Assembly (NCBI GenBank): GCA_017795045.1
Contig: CP051244.1
Location: forward strand, 2,716,767 to 2,780,766
Direction: 5' to 3'
DNA length: 64,000 bases
From: Allomuricauda sp.
GTDB taxonomy: Bacteria > Bacteroidota > Bacteroidia > Flavobacteriales > Flavobacteriaceae
The position numbers and the translations under genes are program-made. Shown here piece by piece: positions 26,634-34,497 of the stretch. The first letter of the stretch is position 1. Each line of letters begins with the position of its first letter. The notes under the pieces are model-generated. The model ran no database searches. It saw only the letters and a program-made list of their open reading frames with translations, and had not been told where the DNA came from.

Positions 26634-27173
26634 ATGAAATATTCCCTCTTGCTAACCATCCCCCTTATGACCATGGTATCCCTAGGATTTTCCCAAGAAA
26701 AAAAAGCAGGGCCCGTGCTCGAAAATCACGGTGAGGTCTGGACCGTGGAGAATCCAGATTTCAAAACCGATACAAACGCCGAGTTCAAACTGGTGTTTGA
26801 TATCATGGACAGTCGAGAATCCCATACCGAAATCAACAAGAAAATAGAAACAGCGGCTCGTTTCCTGAACATGCACGCCCAAAGCGGTGTGCCAGTGTCA
26901 CAACTTAAGGCGGCCTTGGTATTGCACGGGACAGCGGCCAAGGACATAATCCACAATGAGGCCTACCAAGCTCGTTTTGGAACGGTGAACCCCAATTATG
27001 ATCTGGTCAAAGAGCTGCTGGATGCGGGAGTACAAGTTATTTTGTGCGGACAATCCTCAAAATCACGCAACTACCCCAAAGAAGACCTTATTCCAGGCAG
27101 TAAGATTGCCCTTTCGGCCATGACTGCCCTTGTTCAATTACAAAACCAAGGATATCGACTAATAAAATTTTAA
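26634..27173 (+). CDS. Secreted DsrE/DsrF-like family protein
   Basis: A 179-residue protein with a signal peptide (LMTMVSLGFSQ). The mature part is a DsrE-like domain: the strand KLVFDIMDS, a long helix with NKKIETAARFLNMHAQSG, then ALVLHGTAAKDII and LLDAGVQVILCGQSSKSRNY with a single conserved Cys, ending LSAMTALVQLQNQGYRLI. Periplasmic DsrE-like proteins of this kind have no settled function; sulfur relay is the family theme. It is followed 11 bp later by the M20 hydrolase, which suggests co-transcription. Confidence 0.78.
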   Translation: MKYSLLLTIPLMTMVSLGFSQEKKAGPVLENHGEVWTVENPDFKTDTNAEFKLVFDIMDSRESHTEINKKIETAARFLNMHAQSGVPVSQLKAALVLHGTAAKDIIHNEAYQARFGTVNPNYDLVKELLDAGVQVILCGQSSKSRNYPKEDLIPGSKIALSAMTALVQLQNQGYRLIKF

Positions 27174-27184
27174 ACTGATTTCTT

Positions 27185-28459
27185 ATGAACAAAATGACCA
27201 CCTTCGCGTTTTTGGTGTCCGGTCTATCCCTTTGGGCACAGGACGCCAAATTGGAAAAAGACTATCAAGCCATTGAAAGCAAAGTCATTGAATGGCGACG
27301 CGATATCCATCAAAATCCAGAGCTCAGCAACCGGGAGTTCAAAACAGCGGAAAAAATTGCGGAACACCTGAAATCGCTGGGGATTGAAGTACAAACTGGC
27401 GTGGCCCATACTGGAGTCGTGGGTCTGTTGAAAGGAAAAAAATCAGGCAAGGTAGTCGCCCTTAGGGCAGATATTGATGCCCTTCCCGTGACCGAACGTA
27501 ATGACCTTCCGTTTAAATCTACAGTAAAATCCGAGTTTTTGGGTACGGAAGTCGGAGTGATGCATGCTTGCGGGCACGATACCCACACCGCCATTTTAAT
27601 GGGTGTTGCCGAAGTGCTGTCCAAAAACAAGGACAAGATAAAAGGTACAGTGAAGTTCATCTTCCAACCTGCTGAGGAAGGAGCGCCTCCAGGTGAAGAA
27701 GGCGGTGCCAAACTCATGGTCAAGGAAGGGGTACTTCAAAATCCGGATGTGGATGCCATTTTTGGACTTCATATCAACTCCCAAACACCAATCAACACCA
27801 TAAAATACAAGCCGGGAGGAGCTTTGGCATCCGCCCAGCGCTTTACAATCAATGTAAAAGGAAAGCAAACCCATGGGTCGCAACCTTGGGCAGGGATTGA
27901 CCCCATCATGATCAGCGCCAAGATTATTGACGGTCTTCAGACCATCATCAGCCGCGAGACCAACCTTACCAACGAAGCTGCGGTTATTTCCGTGGGCAAA
28001 ATCACCAGTGGGGTCCGGTTCAACATCATCCCCGAAAGTGCCGAAATGATCGGTACCATTAGAACCTTGGATTACGATATGCAGAAGCACATCAATAAGC
28101 GCATGGAAGAAATGGTTCCTGCCATTGCCAAGGCCTATGGTGCTGAAGCGACCATTGATATCACAACATCCACGGCCATTACATTCAATGATTTGGATTT
28201 GACTGCGCAAATGGCCCCTACCCTAGAGAAAGTGGCCGGAAAGGAGAATGTCACCATTCACAAGGCAATCACGGGTGCCGAGGATTTTAGCTACTTCCAA
28301 GAGAAAGTGCCCGGTATGTTTTTCCTTTTGGGAGGGATGACCCCGGGGACCACGGAGTCCTTTCCGCACCATACCCCCGATTTCAAAATTGATGACAGTG
28401 GACTACTCTTGGGCGTAAAGACCATGACCCAATTGACCTTGGATTATTTGAACAAGTAA
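27185..28459 (+). CDS. Secreted M20 family amidohydrolase (N-acyl amino acid/hippurate hydrolase-like)
   Basis: A 424-residue metallo-amidohydrolase with a signal peptide (FLVSGLSLWAQ). The M20D pattern is clear: WRRDIHQNPELSNREF, the metal ligands in MHACGHDTHTA, then FQPAEEGAPPGEEGGAKLM with the catalytic Glu, the dimerisation domain (KQTHGSQPWAGIDPI) and the last ligand His in FPHHTPDF. It removes acyl groups from N-acyl amino acids or cleaves amide-linked amino acids, probably in the periplasm. It sits between the DsrE-like gene and the glutamate-synthase-like gene, with 11- and 3-nt gaps, so the three likely form one operon. Confidence 0.87.
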   Translation: MNKMTTFAFLVSGLSLWAQDAKLEKDYQAIESKVIEWRRDIHQNPELSNREFKTAEKIAEHLKSLGIEVQTGVAHTGVVGLLKGKKSGKVVALRADIDALPVTERNDLPFKSTVKSEFLGTEVGVMHACGHDTHTAILMGVAEVLSKNKDKIKGTVKFIFQPAEEGAPPGEEGGAKLMVKEGVLQNPDVDAIFGLHINSQTPINTIKYKPGGALASAQRFTINVKGKQTHGSQPWAGIDPIMISAKIIDGLQTIISRETNLTNEAAVISVGKITSGVRFNIIPESAEMIGTIRTLDYDMQKHINKRMEEMVPAIAKAYGAEATIDITTSTAITFNDLDLTAQMAPTLEKVAGKENVTIHKAITGAEDFSYFQEKVPGMFFLLGGMTPGTTESFPHHTPDFKIDDSGLLLGVKTMTQLTLDYLNK

Positions 28460-28462
28460 AAC

Positions 28463-30037
28463 ATGGAACCTATATTGGATTTTCTTGGAAGCATCCCTTG
28501 GTGGGGATGGGTTCTCATTTTTCTATTATTGGTAGCCCTTCGGGATATATTTTTTCAAAGAGCACATACCATTAGCCATAACTTCCCCGTGGTGGGTCAT
28601 TTACGATACTGGTTGGAGAGCATTGGCCCAGAAATGCGACAGTATTTTGTGGCCAACAACCGCGAAGAGCTTCCCTTCAACCGGATTGAACGGGGCTGGA
28701 TCTATGCATCGGCCAAAAAGGAGAACAATTATGAGGGTTTTGGTACGGAAAGGGACATCTATGCCCACCAACATATTTTTGTGAAGAACGCTATGATGGC
28801 TTATCAAATGCCCCAAGGGCACCCCAATATTGAAAACCCCTATTTTTTACCTTGCGCGAAGGTCATTGGTGCGCACAACAAACGTAGAAAACCCTTCCGC
28901 CCAGCATCCATCATCAATATTTCTGCCATGAGTTTTGGCTCCCTTTCCGCCGCAGCGGTCACGGCCATGAACCAAGGGGTGGAAAAATGTGATGCCTACC
29001 ACAATACCGGGGAAGGTGGACTATCCCCCTATCACAAACAAGGTGGAGATGTTATCTTTCATTTCGGGACCGGTTATTTTGGGGTAAGGTCCAGAGATGG
29101 TAACTTTTCCATGGAGAAACTAAAAATATTGGTCGATGAAAACCCATGCATAAAGGGCGTGGAAATCAAACTTTCGCAGGGGGCCAAACCCGGAAAGGGC
29201 GGTGTTTTGCCCGGTGCCAAAATCACCCATGAAATTGCCGAAATACGGGGTGTTGAAGTAGGAAAGGATGTACTCTCTCCCTCAACACACAAAGCATTTA
29301 GCTCTATTCCCGAGCTTTTGAAACTTATTGAATCCATCGCGGAGGAAACCGGATTACCCGTGGGCATTAAGGGTGCCATAGGAAAACTGGACCAATGGGA
29401 AGAGCTGGCCGACTTAATGAAAAAATCGGGAAAAGGTCCAGATTTCATTACCATAGACGGTGGAGAAGGCGGTACAGGAGCAGCTCCCCCAAGTTTTGCC
29501 GACCATGTTTCCCTACCATGGACCTATGGATTTTCGTCTGTCTATAAAGTTTTTGAAGACCGCGGACTTACTGAGCGAATCGTATTTATTGGAAGTGGAA
29601 AATTGGGCTTCCCTGCCAAAGCGGCCATGGCCTTTGCCATGGGCGTTGACTGTATCAATGTGGCCCGGGAGGCCATGATGAGCATTGGCTGCATCCAAGC
29701 CCAAGTATGTCACACCAACCGTTGTCCTGCCGGCGTGGCCACCCAAAGCAAATGGTTACAAAAAGGTATTGACGTACCCTTAAAATCCGATAGGTTGGCC
29801 CAATATTTTAAAACGTTTCGAAAAGAGTTTTTGGAAATAACGCATGCTGCCGGTTACGAACATCCTTGCCAATTTACGATGAACGACATCCAACTAAACG
29901 TGGATGACGACTATTTGAGCAGTGACCTTGAAGCCATTTACCACTATAAAAAAGTAGCCGTCCCTTTTGAGTCCATGCAAGACCTATGTGATTGTGTACA
30001 TTTGGGAGGAAAGCCAGTTCTCAAAAAAACATCATAA
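28463..30037 (+). CDS. Membrane-anchored FMN-binding glutamate synthase domain protein
   Basis: A 524-residue protein built from a transmembrane helix (residues about 10-30, WWGWVLIFLLLVALRDIFF) and the FMN/Fe-S half of glutamate synthase (GltB2/GltS-like). The domain shows ISAMSFGSLSAAAVTAMNQG, NTGEGGLSPYH, FITIDGGEGGTGAAPPSFADH and the cysteine cluster CIQAQVCHTNRCPAG that in GltB binds a 3Fe-4S centre. The glutaminase domain is missing, so it cannot be a complete glutamate synthase. Stand-alone proteins like this are widespread but their substrate is not established. Confidence 0.85.
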   Translation: MEPILDFLGSIPWWGWVLIFLLLVALRDIFFQRAHTISHNFPVVGHLRYWLESIGPEMRQYFVANNREELPFNRIERGWIYASAKKENNYEGFGTERDIYAHQHIFVKNAMMAYQMPQGHPNIENPYFLPCAKVIGAHNKRRKPFRPASIINISAMSFGSLSAAAVTAMNQGVEKCDAYHNTGEGGLSPYHKQGGDVIFHFGTGYFGVRSRDGNFSMEKLKILVDENPCIKGVEIKLSQGAKPGKGGVLPGAKITHEIAEIRGVEVGKDVLSPSTHKAFSSIPELLKLIESIAEETGLPVGIKGAIGKLDQWEELADLMKKSGKGPDFITIDGGEGGTGAAPPSFADHVSLPWTYGFSSVYKVFEDRGLTERIVFIGSGKLGFPAKAAMAFAMGVDCINVAREAMMSIGCIQAQVCHTNRCPAGVATQSKWLQKGIDVPLKSDRLAQYFKTFRKEFLEITHAAGYEHPCQFTMNDIQLNVDDDYLSSDLEAIYHYKKVAVPFESMQDLCDCVHLGGKPVLKKTS

Positions 30038-30078
30038 TTTAGCAGTCTATAAATAAACGACCCATATATATACCACAC

Positions 30079-30852
30079 ATGAGAAAAAAGTTACCCCTAA
30101 TTGTATTCTTAGCCTTGACCACGACCATGTTTTCCCAAAGAAAAAGTGATCTTTTGGCTGAAATTGACAATCTAAAATCGCAGATTTCAAGTGTTGAGCA
30201 AGATTTGGCCAAGGCCAAGCGGGAAATATCCTCCAGTAATGCCAAGGCTGAAACTTTGGAAGTGGAGAATGCCGGGCTTCGTGATGCCAACGCCACCCTA
30301 TTGGGTAACTTGAGCAACTTCTCGGAGCTTTCCAAGCAAAACTCGGAGAATGTGAACCGGGCGATGGCCGCATTGGCCAGAAAAGAGAAACAACTCAGTG
30401 GCATCAACGATATGATATCGGCAAACGATTCCACGGCCATTGTTTCCCTGACCCATATCAAACAATCCTTGGGCGAGAACGCCAAAGTAGCCGTTGGTGA
30501 TGGAGTGATCGTTATCTCCAATAGCCTAAGCAGTCTTTTTGGCTCTGACACCTCCACCACCCTAACCGATGCCGGAAAGGAATGGCTGGCCAACGTATCC
30601 AAGGTCATTTTGGCCAATCCATCCTTCACCACTGAAGTGGAAGGTCTTAATATTACCGGAGAGTTTGGCCCTACCTATGATCAAGCTTCAGCAGTTTCCA
30701 AAGAATTGGTGACTGTTCTGGGGGTGCCTAGTGGCAGTGTGTCCATCTCTGCCAAGGATGGCAACTTCAAGGAAGGGATAAACATTAAGTTACAACCGGA
30801 TTTTAAAGCATTTTATGCCAAGGCCAAGGAAAGTGCCAAAGCTGTCCAATAA
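30079..30852 (+). CDS. Periplasmic coiled-coil protein with degenerate OmpA-like domain
   Basis: A 257-residue secreted protein with a type I signal peptide (cut near TTTMFSQ; no lipobox Cys). A coiled coil (about 25-115) is followed by a domain that lines up with the OmpA lipoprotein at 22522: NFSELSKQNSENVNRAMAAL matches its NLTTLTTKGAENLEKSLESL, and DAGKEWLANVSKVILANPSFTTEVEGL matches SAAKEVLGKVAKVVNNKPDFEFMVEGH. The peptidoglycan-binding residues are lost: GHTDN becomes GLNITG, and the LSxxRA helix is DQASAVSKEL. It is probably a diverged paralogue that no longer binds the cell wall; its present role is unknown. Confidence 0.7.
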   Translation: MRKKLPLIVFLALTTTMFSQRKSDLLAEIDNLKSQISSVEQDLAKAKREISSSNAKAETLEVENAGLRDANATLLGNLSNFSELSKQNSENVNRAMAALARKEKQLSGINDMISANDSTAIVSLTHIKQSLGENAKVAVGDGVIVISNSLSSLFGSDTSTTLTDAGKEWLANVSKVILANPSFTTEVEGLNITGEFGPTYDQASAVSKELVTVLGVPSGSVSISAKDGNFKEGINIKLQPDFKAFYAKAKESAKAVQ

Positions 30853-30877
30853 TATTATTGGATAAATACTTTTTAAA

Positions 30878-30921
30878 AGTTTGGTTCGTTCTTGTTGTGT
30901 AAAATCAATAAAAACCAAACT
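30878..30921. repeat. 9-bp inverted repeat just ahead of the 30927 gene
   Basis: AGTTTGGTT (30878-30886) and AACCAAACT (30913-30921) are exact inverted copies separated by 26 nt; the second arm ends five bases before the ATG at 30927. In RNA it could form a hairpin near the start codon, or it could be an operator. Confidence 0.4.
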
Positions 30922-30926
30922 ATCCC

Positions 30927-31448
30927 ATGACTGGAGACAATATACTTCAACTTTTCGCTTTTTTGTTACCCGCTGTTGTGACCGGGGCTGTTGCTTTTTA
31001 TTTTTTTAGACTGCATACCCGGAACGAAGATGGCAGAAGACGATTCCTTTTACATAAAGACTCCCAAAAAGACACCTTACCTGTTCGTTTGCAGGCCTAT
31101 GAACGAATGGTGCTCTTCTTGGAGCGGATTGCCATCAATAGCCTAGTGGTCCGTGTGGCGCCCAAGGGAAAAAGCAAGAGTGATTATGAGAATTTGCTCA
31201 TCAAACAGATTGAAACCGAATTCGAGCACAATCTTTCCCAACAGATATACATGAGCGATGAATGCTGGAACATCATCAAAGCGGCCAAAAATGCCACCAT
31301 ACAGATTATCCGATCCGCAGGCATGAGCGAAACCGATTCCCCGGACAAGCTACGGGAAGACATCCTGAACCAAACCATGGAAAAGCAATCGCCATCCAAT
31401 ACGGCGTTGGCCTTCGTGAAAAAAGAGGTAAGCGAACTTTGGGATTGA
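30927..31448 (+). CDS. Conserved Bacteroidota membrane-anchored protein (DUF7935-like)
   Basis: A 173-residue protein with one N-terminal transmembrane helix (LFAFLLPAVVTGAVAFYFF) followed by a helical cytosolic part with RLQAYERMVLFLERI and TEFEHNLSQQIYMSDECWNIIKAAKNATIQII. This pattern recurs as a conserved hypothetical (DUF7935-like) in Bacteroidota; the function is unknown. It converges on the patatin gene, one base separating the stop codons. Confidence 0.6.
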   Translation: MTGDNILQLFAFLLPAVVTGAVAFYFFRLHTRNEDGRRRFLLHKDSQKDTLPVRLQAYERMVLFLERIAINSLVVRVAPKGKSKSDYENLLIKQIETEFEHNLSQQIYMSDECWNIIKAAKNATIQIIRSAGMSETDSPDKLREDILNQTMEKQSPSNTALAFVKKEVSELWD

Positions 31449-31449
31449 T

Positions 31450-32364
31450 CTATTCCTGATGTTCAGGATCAATGGGGCTGGTTTCCTCATTTTTGTTCTT
31501 GGCGTAGAGATATCCCCGCTTCCACCACAGTGTCATGCGCTCTTTATTGAACACCAATGAATTGGTGGTCAACACCGTAGGGGTATAGTAAAAGTTAATG
31601 ATGGCATCCTTTTGGCTGGCCACCAGTTTTCCAATCCTAACATTCTGGTTCTCTATCCTATCCAACATAAAACTGAAGATCGTCGTAATCAAGTCGAACG
31701 GGTTTTTGGAAGACATCCGGTTGAGGTAGTTCACTTCGGTGTGCAAAACCACTACATCTACTTCGGTGGCGCCTCGGTTTAGGGCCTCCTCGATGGGTAC
31801 GAGGGTCCCCAGCCCCCCATCGGCATACTCACAGCCTTCTTTTTTGACCAAGCTCATAAATGGGGTGTAGTTGGATGAAATCCAAATCCAATCGCAAAAC
31901 TCATCATAGGTGCAATCGTTGATGGACTTGTACTCCACTTGGTTCAAGGAGAGGTTGGATACCGTAACCACCACATCCATATGGCTTTCCTTCAATTCTT
32001 CAAACTCCTCAACGGTAATGGATTCCCTGATCAATTTTCGAAGATTCTCACTTTCCCCGAACGTTTTTTTACCCTTGATAAAGTTTTTCACCACATTCCA
32101 GTGGTTGATGGCAATAATCTCTACGCCATGCTTTTTTTTAATGAGAAAAGGGCAATTGTTGAAGATACTGTCTTGGTCAACCGAAGAATAAATTTCCTTG
32201 ATTTTGTCCAGCTTGTTGAGCGCTAAATGGGAGATCAACAGACTTCCTGTGGATGTGCCCACAAAAATGTCGTATTTGTGTTGGGCCTCCTGGATCAGAA
32301 ACTGCGCAACACCTCCTGCAAAAGCTCCCTTGCTTCCTCCTCCCGAAATGACCAATGCCCTCAT
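31450..32364 (-). CDS. Patatin-like phospholipase
   Basis: A 304-residue patatin-fold hydrolase. The oxyanion loop GGGSKG is at residues 8-13, the nucleophile elbow is GTSTG with Ser38, and the catalytic Asp is in ADGGLG (Asp182), so the Ser-Asp dyad is complete. No signal peptide is seen, so it is probably cytosolic or membrane-associated and hydrolyses acyl esters of lipids. Its ATG overlaps the stop of the M1 aminopeptidase gene (ATGA), so the two are translationally coupled. Confidence 0.9.
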   Translation of the reverse strand: MRALVISGGGSKGAFAGGVAQFLIQEAQHKYDIFVGTSTGSLLISHLALNKLDKIKEIYSSVDQDSIFNNCPFLIKKKHGVEIIAINHWNVVKNFIKGKKTFGESENLRKLIRESITVEEFEELKESHMDVVVTVSNLSLNQVEYKSINDCTYDEFCDWIWISSNYTPFMSLVKKEGCEYADGGLGTLVPIEEALNRGATEVDVVVLHTEVNYLNRMSSKNPFDLITTIFSFMLDRIENQNVRIGKLVASQKDAIINFYYTPTVLTTNSLVFNKERMTLWWKRGYLYAKNKNEETSPIDPEHQE

Positions 32365-34451
32365 TTGCCCAAAGTTTTGTCCAAATATTGCTGTTCTTCT
32401 TGGTTTAACAAAGGATAAATCGCTTTTAATCGAGCCGTACTGCCTTCACTTTTCAAAAACTCTTTTAACATGTTCCGGGATGTTTTTTTGAAATGCCACA
32501 CGTGGTGGCTACAGGACTCAATCAAGTTACGCAAGGTTTCATCATTGAAACCGCCGATGTTCTTCAGATATTGAAACGCCAACAACCGAACTTCAAAATG
32601 ATGGTTGGAGCTGGTATATGAACTCAATTCCTTAAAAAGCCCTGGTTTTGAATCCATTCGGTAATCGGGAGTCACCAAGGCCAATGTCAACCATAGCAGG
32701 CGAATATTTTTGTTGGGAAACCCAATAATACCGTCCGTTTTGTCCAGATACGCTCCCCGCTTTTCGGGAAAATCCGTCCAAAGTCGGTACAAAGCGGGTT
32801 CCAAGGTCGCATAACTCTTGTCTTGGAGCAAAGCCTCAAAATTCATCTGAAGGTCTTGGGATACCTTGGGTAAGGTAAGGGCCACTGCCTGACGAACCTT
32901 TTTATCCTCTGTTTTTAGGACTTTTGAAAGAAAACTTATAGGCAGTACATCCCCATAATCCAACAATAAGCGATGTTTCAGCTGACTGGAACGAAATGTG
33001 GGCCAGTTGTTCTCCAATATGATAGGAGCACCATCATTGGACTCCCCTATGGTTTCCTTAATCTCAAAATAGGTTTTGATGGATGGGCTCTTTTTAACCA
33101 AAAAAGCTTTGACCTGTTCAAAAGGAAAATCAGACTCTTGCAGCCACAAATTTTCAAAATCGGAGAGATTGGTTCCAGAGGCTTCTTCCATTTCCGCCAT
33201 AAAATCTGAAATAGTCACATTTTGAAAGGCATACTTGGCCAAATAATTTTTTATCCCTTGTTTAAAACTGGCATCCCCTACCCTGTCTTGGAGCATAACC
33301 AATGCCCAGGCTCCTTTTTCATAAAAGGTTAGGCTCCCTGCTCCGGAGTTGGTAAGCGCCTCTCCACTGCCGTCTTGCGAAAAACGTTCCAATGCCTCTG
33401 CGGTTCCCAACAAATGCCAGTAAAGATATTCCTCCCCAAAAATGTCCTTTTCCGTCAAGTAGGCATAATAGGTGGCAAATCCCTCGTGCAACCAATGGTG
33501 GTTTCCACTCTGCTCTGTCACCAAATTTCCGAACCATTGATGGGCTAGTTCATGGGCATTCACATTTACGTAGTTTTTATCCGCAAAAGCCACCGAATCC
33601 ACCACAAAGGTGTTGGAGAAAATGGTTGCCCCGGTATTTTCCATCCCTGCATATAAAAAATCCTGTACGGGAACCTGTTTGTAGTTCTGCCAAGGATAGG
33701 GCACTCCAATTTCCTGCTCTAAAAAGTCAAAAATATGTTGGGTATATCTGTAGGTCGGTTCAGCCTTTAAACTGTCTTTGGGTTCGTAATACAGTTCTAC
33801 GGGTACTCCAGATGTGGAATGAATGGTCTCTTTTTTAAAATCACCTATCGCAAAGGCCACCAAATAGCTGCTCATGGGTTTTTGCATATCAAACTGCCAT
33901 AAATATCCATTTGCATCGGGCAAGGTTTCCTTTTTGACCATTTCTCCGTTGGCAATCACAGTGTAGTTCCGCTTTAGGATGATATCAAGGTCAAACTCCA
34001 CCTTTTCGGTCATATCATCAAAACTGGGCAGCCAATGGCTGGTATACTTCCCCTGGCCCTGCGTCCAAACCTGTTCATCCCCTTCAATGGCATCGTCCCA
34101 ACCCAAAAAATAAACGGTTTGTTTGGGCTTCGCCACATAATCCAAGGATACAATATGGGAATCGCCCTTCTTCATCTTTTTTTTGATGGTGATCTTTCTC
34201 CCATTGTATCGGTAGTCTGTCTTGTCCCCATCCAAATACACTTTGGAAAAATCAAGATTTACGGCGTCAAGATAAATGGAATCCACATCTTCAATCACAT
34301 TATACTGATAGGCTACACGACCATCAATGCGACCTTCGGACGGAGTGGGTTCAATCAAAACCTCGGCTCGGATAAAATCCACCTTATCCTGAACCTGGGC
34401 GGAAAGCAACTGTGTAAAGAGAAAAAAAATAAGTGCCGGGGTAAGCTTCAT
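32361..34451 (-). CDS. M1 family metallopeptidase (aminopeptidase), secreted
   Basis: A 696-residue aminopeptidase with a signal peptide (cut near LLSAQ). The substrate-binding GMENTG is at residues 269-274 and the zinc site is complete: H300-E-L-A-H304 with the third ligand Glu323 in WLHEGFATYY. The C-terminal half is a helical HEAT-like domain. It probably removes N-terminal residues from peptides in the periplasm or outside. It is intact, in contrast to the degenerate M1-like protein at 14258. It is divergent from recG with only 46 bp between, and coupled to the downstream patatin gene. Confidence 0.92.
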   Translation of the reverse strand: MKLTPALIFFLFTQLLSAQVQDKVDFIRAEVLIEPTPSEGRIDGRVAYQYNVIEDVDSIYLDAVNLDFSKVYLDGDKTDYRYNGRKITIKKKMKKGDSHIVSLDYVAKPKQTVYFLGWDDAIEGDEQVWTQGQGKYTSHWLPSFDDMTEKVEFDLDIILKRNYTVIANGEMVKKETLPDANGYLWQFDMQKPMSSYLVAFAIGDFKKETIHSTSGVPVELYYEPKDSLKAEPTYRYTQHIFDFLEQEIGVPYPWQNYKQVPVQDFLYAGMENTGATIFSNTFVVDSVAFADKNYVNVNAHELAHQWFGNLVTEQSGNHHWLHEGFATYYAYLTEKDIFGEEYLYWHLLGTAEALERFSQDGSGEALTNSGAGSLTFYEKGAWALVMLQDRVGDASFKQGIKNYLAKYAFQNVTISDFMAEMEEASGTNLSDFENLWLQESDFPFEQVKAFLVKKSPSIKTYFEIKETIGESNDGAPIILENNWPTFRSSQLKHRLLLDYGDVLPISFLSKVLKTEDKKVRQAVALTLPKVSQDLQMNFEALLQDKSYATLEPALYRLWTDFPEKRGAYLDKTDGIIGFPNKNIRLLWLTLALVTPDYRMDSKPGLFKELSSYTSSNHHFEVRLLAFQYLKNIGGFNDETLRNLIESCSHHVWHFKKTSRNMLKEFLKSEGSTARLKAIYPLLNQEEQQYLDKTLGK

Positions 34452-34497
34452 ACCATCATCCTATCAAAAGTCCTTCCAAATTACATATTTTAGTTCG

